From Desulfobacteraceae bacterium (GTDB taxonomy: Bacteria > Desulfobacterota > Desulfobacteria > Desulfobacterales > SG8-13): 6,265 bases of DNA. This document shows positions 1 to 5,182 of this stretch, one piece after another (the first letter of the stretch is position 1; each line of letters opens with the position of its first letter). The notes under the pieces are model-generated. The model had not been told where the DNA came from, made no database searches, and saw only the letters and a list, made by a program, of their open reading frames with translations. The stretch spans positions 1-6,265 of the forward strand of contig JARFQH010000189.1 of NCBI GenBank assembly GCA_029287875.1. The letters run 5' to 3'. The position numbers and the translations under genes were made by a program.

Positions 1-31
1 AACCGGCCTAACCGGTTAACGGAGATCACTT

Positions 32-1495
32 ATGGGAAAACCGACTGGATTCATGGAATTTGAACGCGAACTGCCGGAAAAAAGGCCGGTTAAAGACCGG
101 GTCAAGGATTTCAGTGAAATCTACCGCCCTTTTTCGGAAGAAACCCTGAAAAGCCAAGCCGCCCGGTGTATGGACTGCGGCGTACCCACATGCCATGCCG
201 GCTGCCCGCTGGGAAATCGGGTCCCGGACTGGAACGACCGGGTCTACCATGGCCACTGGCGCAGCGCGCTCGGCCAACTGCTCGAGACCAACAACTTTCC
301 GGAATTCACCGGCCGGCTCTGCCCGGCGCCGTGCGAGGAAGCCTGCGTGCTGTCCATCAACGAGCAACCCGTAACCATCGAGCAGATCGAAAAAGAGATC
401 ATCGAACACGGGTTTGCAAATGGCTGGGTGCAGGCTCGACTACCCCGCTACCGTACCGGCAAATCTATTGCCGTCATCGGTTCCGGCCCGGCCGGCCTCG
501 CTTGTGCCCAGCAGTTGAACTACGCCGGCCACGTGGTGACGGTTTTTGAACGCGACGATCGTATCGGCGGTCTGCTGCGCTACGGCATACCGGATTTTAA
601 ATTGGAAAAACAGGTTCTTGACCGGCGTCTGGCCCTGATGACACAGGAAGGCGTCGACTTCAGGCCGGGTGTGCATATTGGGGAAGAACTGAGCACCGAT
701 GACCTTCGAGATTTTGATGCGGTTGTACTTTGTTGTGGCGCCACCCGGTCGCGGGACTTGAATGTTCCGGGCCGTGAGCTGAACGGTATCTATTTTGCGA
801 TGGACTTTTTGAGGCAGCAGAACCGTTTGGTCGCCGGCGACATCATTGCCCACCACGACGGCCTCAACGCCAGCGGTAAAGACGTGATCGTCATCGGCGG
901 CGGGGACACGGGCAGCGACTGCATCGGGACCTGTCGCCGCCAGCAGGCGAAATCGGTCACCAATTTTGAAATCATGCCTCAACCCGTTTTGGAAAGGCCG
1001 GACCATCAACCCTGGCCTTTCTGGCCGGTGAGACTGCGCACCAGCAGCTCGCATGAGGAGGGGTGCTACCGCCACTGGAGCATATTGACCAAAAAATTTG
1101 TCGGAAAAGCGGAGTGGGTAAAAAAACTGGTGACCGTTGATGTGGCGTATTCGGGCGGCAAATCGGGACGTCCCACAATGCGCGAGATTCCCGGTTCCGA
1201 GCATGAATGGCCGGCCGACCTGGTTTTATTGGCCCTTGGCTTCAGCGGCCTCGAAACCGATACCGTGGTGACCCAATTCGGCCTGCGTCTTGACGCGCGG
1301 GGCAACATCGAGACCGATTCAAACCATATGACAAGCCGACCGGCGGTTTTCGCCGCCGGAGATGCCCGCCGCGGTCAATCCTTGATCGTCTGGGCCATCT
1401 CCGAGGGACGCGAAGCAGCCCGATCCGTGGACACCTATCTCATGGGCCGATCAACGCTGCCGACCAAGGGGTGCTGCGACCTTCCCCGGGTGTAA
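32..1495 (+). CDS. gltD: Glutamate synthase (NADPH) small subunit
   Basis: The small (beta) subunit of glutamate synthase oxidises NADPH on FAD and passes electrons through iron-sulfur clusters to the large subunit, which makes glutamate from glutamine and 2-oxoglutarate in the cytoplasm. The 487-residue protein is full length for the family. Visible in order are an N-terminal cysteine cluster (C46, C49, C54, C58), a second Cys group (C97, C101, C105), the first Rossmann FAD motif GSGPAG at 150-155, the pyridine-nucleotide motif GGGDTG at 289-294, and the C-terminal FAD motif around AAGDARRGQS at 441-450 followed by the conserved VWAISEGREAA stretch. The ATG at 32 is preceded by GGAG at 21-24 with a 7-base gap. 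The large subunit gene is often adjacent; only 31 bases precede this start, so its presence is an inference. A related FAD/NAD oxidoreductase such as NfnB or DPYD-like is less likely, because the length and C-terminus match GltD. Confidence 0.95.
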   Translation: MGKPTGFMEFERELPEKRPVKDRVKDFSEIYRPFSEETLKSQAARCMDCGVPTCHAGCPLGNRVPDWNDRVYHGHWRSALGQLLETNNFPEFTGRLCPAPCEEACVLSINEQPVTIEQIEKEIIEHGFANGWVQARLPRYRTGKSIAVIGSGPAGLACAQQLNYAGHVVTVFERDDRIGGLLRYGIPDFKLEKQVLDRRLALMTQEGVDFRPGVHIGEELSTDDLRDFDAVVLCCGATRSRDLNVPGRELNGIYFAMDFLRQQNRLVAGDIIAHHDGLNASGKDVIVIGGGDTGSDCIGTCRRQQAKSVTNFEIMPQPVLERPDHQPWPFWPVRLRTSSSHEEGCYRHWSILTKKFVGKAEWVKKLVTVDVAYSGGKSGRPTMREIPGSEHEWPADLVLLALGFSGLETDTVVTQFGLRLDARGNIETDSNHMTSRPAVFAAGDARRGQSLIVWAISEGREAARSVDTYLMGRSTLPTKGCCDLPRV

Positions 1496-1576
1496 GACCG
1501 GTGGCTGCCGACGTTAAAGGCGCCAACCCGTCCGTCGCTTTTCCGAGTTCTCCTCTGAAACCGATAACCCCCAGAG

Positions 1577-1607
1577 TCGACACGATACTCCCGGATGGTG
1601 ATATAAT
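1577..1607 (+). promoter_or_regulatory. Sigma70-like promoter candidate with extended -10
   Basis: A perfect TATAAT at 1602-1607 is preceded by TG at 1599-1600, giving the extended -10 form TGNTATAAT. TCGACA at 1577-1582 matches TTGACA at five of six positions, but the 19-base spacer is longer than optimal; an extended -10 can tolerate a poor -35. Transcription would start near 1613-1615, about 255 bases before the next gene. It could drive a small RNA ending near 1789, the Cys-rich gene, or both. Confidence 0.5.
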
Positions 1608-1701
1608 CGGTCTTGCACCTATTTTTACGGTATTTGGCCGCGATACAGCACGCTGACCGGAACGGAGGAAAACCCTGCCGTGCGCACTAAACCCTTCCGC
1701 G

Positions 1702-1758
1702 ATTCTCGGTGAACCTGTACCCGGCGCACTCTACACGACTCTTGTTGTCACCGAGAAT
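1702..1758 (+). repeat. 11-bp perfect inverted repeat (long-loop stem)
   Basis: ATTCTCGGTGA at 1702-1712 is the exact reverse complement of TCACCGAGAAT at 1748-1758, with 35 bases between the arms. As RNA this would form a stable stem with a large loop, and the outer pair can extend by a G-U wobble (1701 with 1759). It sits between a promoter candidate and a terminator-like hairpin, so an RNA role is plausible; a widely spaced DNA operator is the alternative. Confidence 0.55.
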
Positions 1759-1764
1759 TTCTGT

Positions 1765-1789
1765 TGGCCCTCTATCGGGCTATCTTTTT
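1765..1789 (+). terminator. Weak rho-independent terminator candidate
   Basis: TGGCCC at 1765-1770 pairs with GGGCTA at 1777-1782 (six pairs, one of them G-U) around a 6-base loop, followed by TCTTTTT at 1783-1789. The stem is short, so the call is moderate. It would end transcripts from the 1602 promoter, or readthrough from gltD, before the gene starting at 1869. Confidence 0.4.
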
Positions 1790-1868
1790 GAACGGATTTG
1801 TGGCATATTATGTGGTCTAAATATATCAATGCATTGACAAATCGAATGCCGGAGAGGAGGCGTGAAGA

Positions 1869-2132
1869 ATGACGGATAAATGGCAAAACGATCTCCACTG
1901 CGCTATCGCTTGCGCGCATTGCAATAAATCACTAAAGGCCGATGATCGACGCATCCTCTCGGTTTACGATCACCAACCGATCTGTCTGGACTGCAAAAAA
2001 AGAGAAGAAGAGCGGACCGACTACCCAGAAGTTTCCCAAAAAATGATCGGGACCTGCATGGCCGAAACGGAAGTCATGTACAGCGACCCGGGGGGGTACT
2101 GCTACTATCATTTCTACCCTTTTAAGTGCTGA
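1869..2132 (+). CDS. Small cysteine-rich zinc-ribbon-like protein
   Basis: I do not recognise a named family. The 87-residue product has eight cysteines: C11, C15, C18, C39, C42, C63, C78 and C87. C15-x2-C18 and C39-x2-C42, separated by 20 residues, look like the two knuckles of a zinc ribbon of the DksA/TraR-like or generic treble-clef kind; zinc binding is inferred. A charged stretch (KKREEERTD, 43-51) follows, and the C-terminus is rich in aromatic residues and ends on Cys. There is no signal peptide or membrane segment, so it is probably cytosolic. The start is well supported by the strong GGAGAGGAGG at 1851-1860, 8 bases before the ATG. It stands alone, about 370 bases after gltD and 286 before the PAS regulator. 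The strong ribosome site and paired CxxC motifs make it a probable real gene. Confidence 0.75.
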   Translation: MTDKWQNDLHCAIACAHCNKSLKADDRRILSVYDHQPICLDCKKREEERTDYPEVSQKMIGTCMAETEVMYSDPGGYCYYHFYPFKC

Positions 2133-2155
2133 CCGTCCAACGGGGAAACTCAACG

Positions 2156-2318
2156 CTTAGGGCTCGCGAAAAAATAAATTGGTGATTTTGGGCGTTGAGG
2201 CGCCCGGCTGTCAAGGCGTAAAATCGCAAGAATCTGGATATTCCGAGATTTTGCACCGGCAGCCGGACGGGATGCATCGGCGTCCAAAATGGTAAGTTAT
2301 ATTTGAGCGAGCCCTTAG
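2156..2318. mobile_element. MITE-like palindromic element with terminal inverted repeats
   Basis: GGGCTCGC at 2160-2167 is the exact reverse complement of GCGAGCCC at 2307-2314. Both ends are flanked by the direct repeat CTTAG (2156-2160 and 2314-2318), which overlaps the last base of each terminal repeat, so the target duplication is between TTA (3 bp) and CTTAG (5 bp). The interior folds on itself along its length: 2170-2180 with 2294-2304 (imperfect), 2185-2191 with 2284-2290, 2204-2210 with 2260-2266, 2220-2225 with 2247-2252, and 2230-2233 with 2240-2243 at the tip. It encodes nothing. A non-autonomous element mobilised by a transposase elsewhere in the genome is the best reading; a large REP/BIME-type hairpin is the alternative. 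Copy number cannot be seen from one window. Confidence 0.65.
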
Positions 2319-2329
2319 TCTTGACTAAG
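2314..2329. promoter_or_regulatory. 16-bp palindrome at the right edge of the MITE-like element
   Basis: CTTAGTC (2314-2320) and GACTAAG (2323-2329) are perfect inverted repeats with a 2-base centre. The site starts about 105 bases before the PAS-LuxR start codon and contains a TTGACT resembling a -35 box (2321-2326), although no good -10 lies at the right distance. It could be a regulator operator or simply the insertion target of the neighbouring element. Confidence 0.35.
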
Positions 2330-2418
2330 AATGACACAACCTGTTTTGACTGCCGGTGCGCCGAGCGTTGTTTTTTACTGAAAGCGGGCGGCATCGCCAC
2401 AACCGTAAAAGGGGTGGA

Positions 2419-3732
2419 ATGAATAAGAAACAGAGCCTCAGAAAAACCGATCATCCTTTATCATCTTCCCCAAGCAGACCGGCCGGTGAGTTCGAACGCG
2501 CCGTCGAGGCCCTTCACGTCAGTGAGGAAAAGTATCGCGCCATCATCGAAAATATCGAAGACGGTTATTACGAGGTCGACCTTAAAGGAAACTTTACCTT
2601 CTTCAACAACGCCATGACACGCATCACCGGTTTCAGCCACAACGAACTCTTGGGCATGAACAACCGGGATATAATGGACAAGTTCAACACCAAGCAGGTG
2701 TTCAAGGTTTTCAACCAGGTCTACCAGACCGGCCTGGCCACCAAGGCTTTCGATTGGCAGTTGATCCGCAAAGATGGGTCCCGGTGCACCTTGGAAGTAT
2801 CGATCTCCCTCAAAAAATCGATCACCGCCGAGCCGGTCGGTTTCATGGGGATTGCACGCGACGTCACGCAACGTAAATTGATGGAGCAGGCGCTGCGGGA
2901 CAGCGAAGAAAAATACCGCCTGATCATCGAGAACATCGAAGACGGGTATTATGAAGTCGACCTGGCTGGAAATTTCACTTTTTTCAACGACGCTTTGGCC
3001 CGCATCACCGGCTATGCCCGCAAAGATCTGATGGGCATGAACAACCGCGACATCATGGATGCATTCAACGCCAAACGCGTTTTTTCACTCTTCAATGGCG
3101 TCTACGACACCGGTCTGGCGACAAAGGCCTTCGATTGGGAGCTGTTCCACAAAGACGGCTCCAAACGATACGTTGAGGTGTCGGTCTCCCTGAAACGCGA
3201 TTTAAAGGGACACCCGATCGGTTTTATGGGCATCGCCCGGGACATCACGGAGAGAAAGGAAACCGAAGAGTTGCTGCGGAAGAGCGAAGAGAAGTTGCGT
3301 GGTAAAACCAGGAACCTCGAGGAAGTCAACACGGCGCTGACGGTCCTTCTGAAAAAACGCGAGGAAGACAAAAAAGAACTCGAGCAAACCGTGTTGACCA
3401 ATCTAAACGACATGGTCAAACCCTATTTGGAGCGGGTCAGGGCCCGGGCCAAGGATCCAAAACAAAAAAACAACCTGGCGGTTCTGGAAGAGAATTTGAA
3501 CGCAATAACCTCACCGTTTTCGTATCGATTGTCTTCCCGCTACCTCAACCTGACCTCGTCTGAAATCGAAATAGCCAACCTTGTCAAACAGGGTAAGAGC
3601 ACCAAGGATATCGCCGACCTCTTGAGTGTTTCCACCAAGACGATCGAGGTTCATCGCCTCAACATCCGAAAGAAACTGGGGTTGAGCAACAAGAGGGCCA
3701 GTTTGAGAACCCACCTGTTATCGGTTCGCTGA
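2419..3732 (+). CDS. Tandem PAS-domain LuxR-type transcriptional regulator
   Basis: A predicted cytosolic sensor-regulator of 437 residues. After a polar N-terminus it has PAS module 1 (about 35-153), PAS module 2 (about 162-280), a charged coiled-coil-like segment (about 280-325), a linker, and a C-terminal LuxR/GerE-type DNA-binding domain (about 374-437) with the LTSSEIEIANLVKQGKSTKDIA core and a recognition helix around TKTIEVHRLNIRKKLGL. There is no receiver, kinase or membrane segment, so ligand or cofactor sensing by PAS probably controls DNA binding directly; the signal is unknown. The two PAS modules align without gaps at a 127-residue period. An in-frame GTG at 2356 would add 21 residues, but the ATG at 2419 has an AAAGGGG ribosome-site match just upstream and is preferred. 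The 3' end converges on the reductase gene with a 26-base gap and no clear terminator. Confidence 0.88.
   Translation: MNKKQSLRKTDHPLSSSPSRPAGEFERAVEALHVSEEKYRAIIENIEDGYYEVDLKGNFTFFNNAMTRITGFSHNELLGMNNRDIMDKFNTKQVFKVFNQVYQTGLATKAFDWQLIRKDGSRCTLEVSISLKKSITAEPVGFMGIARDVTQRKLMEQALRDSEEKYRLIIENIEDGYYEVDLAGNFTFFNDALARITGYARKDLMGMNNRDIMDAFNAKRVFSLFNGVYDTGLATKAFDWELFHKDGSKRYVEVSVSLKRDLKGHPIGFMGIARDITERKETEELLRKSEEKLRGKTRNLEEVNTALTVLLKKREEDKKELEQTVLTNLNDMVKPYLERVRARAKDPKQKNNLAVLEENLNAITSPFSYRLSSRYLNLTSSEIEIANLVKQGKSTKDIADLLSVSTKTIEVHRLNIRKKLGLSNKRASLRTHLLSVR
2521..3282 (+). repeat. Internal tandem duplication of a 127-codon PAS module
   Basis: Codons from 2521-2901 and 2902-3282 encode two PAS modules that align end to end with no gap. 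I count about 87 identical residues of 127. The N-terminal IIENIEDGYYEVDL and the GLATKAFDW and GFMGIARD blocks are almost unchanged, while loop residues differ. A third SEEK-x-R motif begins exactly one period later (residue 289), suggesting that the repeat unit included the linker helix. Many synonymous differences show that this is not a very recent copy. Confidence 0.85.
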
Positions 3733-3758
3733 CGGAAAAACCATTACTGCGTGAGCCG

Positions 3759-4688
3759 TTAGTGCCCACCATCGCTAAATGCCAGCCGGGCGGCGGCCAG
3801 GTCAAACATGGCGTGTCCGACGCTCTTGAAAATCACCGGCCCTTCTTCCGGCCCCTGTTCTTCTAGCGCTTCAGCCAGCGGTCGAACCCGGTCCCAGTCT
3901 ATCCCTGCCTGAATGAAATCACCGGCCTCGGCTCGGACACCTTCCAGCGAATCGGCAAAAAGCCGGCTGCGCCGCACCAGATCTGCCGGCAGCTCGGCCA
4001 TCGACGGTGTGAATGCTCCGACGGCCGCAACGAAGGCATCGGACCGCAGTTCCCCGCCGATGACCGGAGAAGCGCTGTTGGTGGCCGTAACGATGAGCGT
4101 TACGTCTTTCAGGACCGACTCCGAATGCTGGAGGACCTGAACCCGTAGTTCAAGAGAGCGGGCAAAAACAGCCAGTTTTTCGGCATTCTCGCGGGTGCGG
4201 GAAGTAATGAAGACCTGCTGCACGGACAACACCTCTCTGAACGCCTCGAGATGAGCACGGGCCTGGGTACCGGCACCCACAATGAGAAGCGGCCCCGCGG
4301 GATCGGGAGCCAAGCGGCGGGCCGCCAGGGCGCTCACTGCCGCGGTACGCCGAGCGGTCACCGTTATCCCGTCCAGAATACCCAGACGCCGGCCATTGGT
4401 AGCGTCCATTACGATGACCTCTCCTTGTATGGTGGGCAGGCCCTCTTTCCGGTTCTCCGAGTGAACGGTCACCAGCTTGGTAATCGCGATGTGTCCGTCT
4501 GAAGCCGGCATCAACAAAAGAGTGCCCTCAGCAGCGATCGGCACCAGCATCCGCTCCGGGGCGATAATCCGACCGGTCCGGTGCGCTTGGAGCATGTCGA
4601 CAAGGACATCACAAAGGGCCGGGTAAGGCAAAGCCAGCCGGGTCTGCGCGGAATCGAAAATCCGTATAATATGGGTTGATGAGTTCAT
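3759..4688 (-). CDS. Ornithine cyclodeaminase/mu-crystallin family protein, probable delta1-pyrroline-2-carboxylate reductase
   Basis: A cytosolic NAD(P)H-dependent enzyme of 309 residues, full length for the family. Family marks are the N-terminal substrate-binding block with R46 and K71, the HSENR segment (76-80) followed by GLPTIQGEV, the TARRTAA block (111-117), the Rossmann motif GAGTQA at 138-143, and VGAFTPSMAELP at 223-234. True ornithine cyclodeaminases carry a catalytic Asp in the last block (D228 in the Pseudomonas enzyme); here the equivalent residue appears to be F226, as in the imino acid reductase branch (LhpI-like), which reduces delta1-pyrroline-2-carboxylate or delta1-piperideine-2-carboxylate to proline or pipecolate. 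The activity is inferred from that motif. The ATG at 4688 has AGGAGGGGG upstream on its strand (4698-4706). It is monocistronic here, convergent with the PAS-LuxR gene, with a palindrome at 4716-4733 in its upstream region. Alternatives are alanine dehydrogenase-like or other mu-crystallin relatives. Confidence 0.88.
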   Translation of the reverse strand: MNSSTHIIRIFDSAQTRLALPYPALCDVLVDMLQAHRTGRIIAPERMLVPIAAEGTLLLMPASDGHIAITKLVTVHSENRKEGLPTIQGEVIVMDATNGRRLGILDGITVTARRTAAVSALAARRLAPDPAGPLLIVGAGTQARAHLEAFREVLSVQQVFITSRTRENAEKLAVFARSLELRVQVLQHSESVLKDVTLIVTATNSASPVIGGELRSDAFVAAVGAFTPSMAELPADLVRRSRLFADSLEGVRAEAGDFIQAGIDWDRVRPLAEALEEQGPEEGPVIFKSVGHAMFDLAAARLAFSDGGH

Positions 4689-4715
4689 CGGTTCTTGCCC
4701 CCTCCTATCGGTTGC

Positions 4716-4733
4716 TGCGGTCGCTCGACCGCA
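4716..4733. promoter_or_regulatory. 18-bp palindrome upstream of the reductase gene (candidate operator)
   Basis: TGCGGTCG at 4716-4723 and CGACCGCA at 4726-4733 are perfect 8-bp inverted repeats around a 2-base centre. The site lies 27 bases upstream of the reductase start codon and 9 bases beyond its ribosome-binding site, where a dimeric repressor could block transcription. It could also form an RNA hairpin in the leader. No regulator gene for it is adjacent unless the PAS-LuxR protein is that regulator. Confidence 0.4.
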
Positions 4734-4922
4734 CGTCCAGTGCCACTAATGGTTTGCTGTTTGGTTATCGTCCCCCCAACTGGATGCCGCCGGCTGCGAC
4801 CGCGGCCCTTTTTCATAGTCTCTGAGCTATTTCCGATTAAGCGGTTTCGATCAGTTGGTCTCGCACGCCCCGCACAACTTTTTTCCGGGGCCTTGAAATG
4901 TGACGACCGGACACATTGGCTC

Positions 4923-4951
4923 TTGACATCCCGTTAAATAAAGATTAAAAA
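4923..4951 (+). promoter_or_regulatory. Sigma70-like promoter candidate facing PilZ
   Basis: A perfect TTGACA at 4923-4928 is followed after 17 bases by TAAAAA at 4946-4951, a four-of-six match to the -10 consensus, within a strongly AT-rich stretch that contrasts with the GC-rich surroundings. Transcription would start near 4958, leaving an untranslated leader of about 225 bases before the PilZ gene. Confidence 0.4.
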
Positions 4952-5148
4952 ATTCAGTCAATTGTATGCATAATGGCTTTAGGCTCCAACGCGACAGTGG
5001 CGCGCCAAACCTGGCAGATACCGATTGAACACCATCACCGAACTTGCCATTTTCATATCACACCGGCGATTCCGATCAACGGTTCCTCTGCCGGGCAGCA
5101 CGCCGGCAACCGCGGCGCGCACAAACCGGTGACATTTGTCTAATCGGG

Positions 5149-5160
5149 ACAGAGCTCTGT
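5149..5160. promoter_or_regulatory. 12-bp perfect palindrome upstream of PilZ
   Basis: ACAGAGCTCTGT is self-complementary over all 12 bases and ends 22 bases before the PilZ start codon. It overlaps the spacer of a weak promoter-like pair (TTGTCT at 5136-5141 and TAAATT at 5160-5165, 18-base gap), a typical place for a repressor site. A palindrome this short could also arise by chance. Confidence 0.25.
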
Positions 5161-5182
5161 AAATTCGAGCGAAGATCGCACA

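Larger units (their letters stand above)
1496..1868. other. Intergenic region with promoter, inverted repeat and terminator-like hairpin
   Basis: These 373 bases lie between gltD and the small Cys-rich gene. I see no convincing protein gene; the open frames here are short and resemble nothing I know. The region does hold an ordered set of signals on the + strand: an extended -10 promoter candidate (1577-1607), an 11-bp perfect inverted repeat (arms 1702-1712 and 1748-1758) and a hairpin with a T-run (1765-1789). This order would suit a small RNA of about 175 nt or a structured leader of the downstream gene. No clear terminator directly follows the gltD stop. Confidence 0.6.
4689..5182. other. 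Long divergent intergenic region
   Basis: These 494 bases separate the minus-strand reductase from the plus-strand PilZ gene. Open frames exist but look non-coding. Signals seen are an 18-bp palindrome near the reductase start (4716-4733), a TTGACA-based promoter candidate facing PilZ (4923-4951), an AT-rich tract (4935-4975), and a 12-bp palindrome just before PilZ (5149-5160). For the reductase only weak minus-strand promoter resemblances are visible. I see no known riboswitch and no transposon remnant. Confidence 0.6.

Noticed and set aside
9..18. TAACCGGTTA palindrome upstream of gltD
   Set aside because: Only 10 bp, and probably at or within the end of an upstream gene; too short to call an operator.
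440..1204. Minus-strand 254-codon open frame inside gltD
   Set aside because: It is antisense to a full-length gltD with intact motifs in the + frame; its translation is Arg/Ala-rich and resembles no family.
1471..1656. 61-codon + frame overlapping the gltD end
   Set aside because: It overlaps the gltD 3' end out of frame, has no ribosome site and runs through the promoter candidate at 1602-1607.
2356..2418. GTG start extending the PAS-LuxR protein by 21 residues
   Set aside because: No ribosome site precedes the GTG, the added residues are basic and low in pattern, and the ATG at 2419 has a purine-rich AAAGGGG site.
3733..3758. Shared terminator between the convergent PAS-LuxR and reductase genes
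   Set aside because: Only 26 bases are available and no stable stem with a T-run is seen on either strand.
4786..4814. GC-rich hairpin followed by TTTTT on the + strand
   Set aside because: The 5-bp stem (4786-4790 with 4802-4806) has an 11-base loop and there is no + strand gene upstream for it to terminate; probably chance.
4867..4891. GCCCCG/CGGGGC inverted repeat with a T-rich loop
   Set aside because: Only 6 bp with a 13-base loop; the T-run is inside the loop rather than after the stem, so it is not a terminator, and no other role is indicated.
4695..4937. 80-codon + frame upstream of PilZ
   Set aside because: No ribosome site; Cys/Pro/Arg-rich translation without any recognisable domain; it crosses the promoter candidate at 4923.
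5012..5029. Sigma54-like TGGCAG ... TTGAA
   Set aside because: The spacing between the GG and the downstream G is two bases too long and the GC dinucleotide is missing.
4952..5182. c-di-GMP riboswitch in the PilZ leader
   Set aside because: The conserved GEMM-I sequence blocks and paired helices are not found in the leader.
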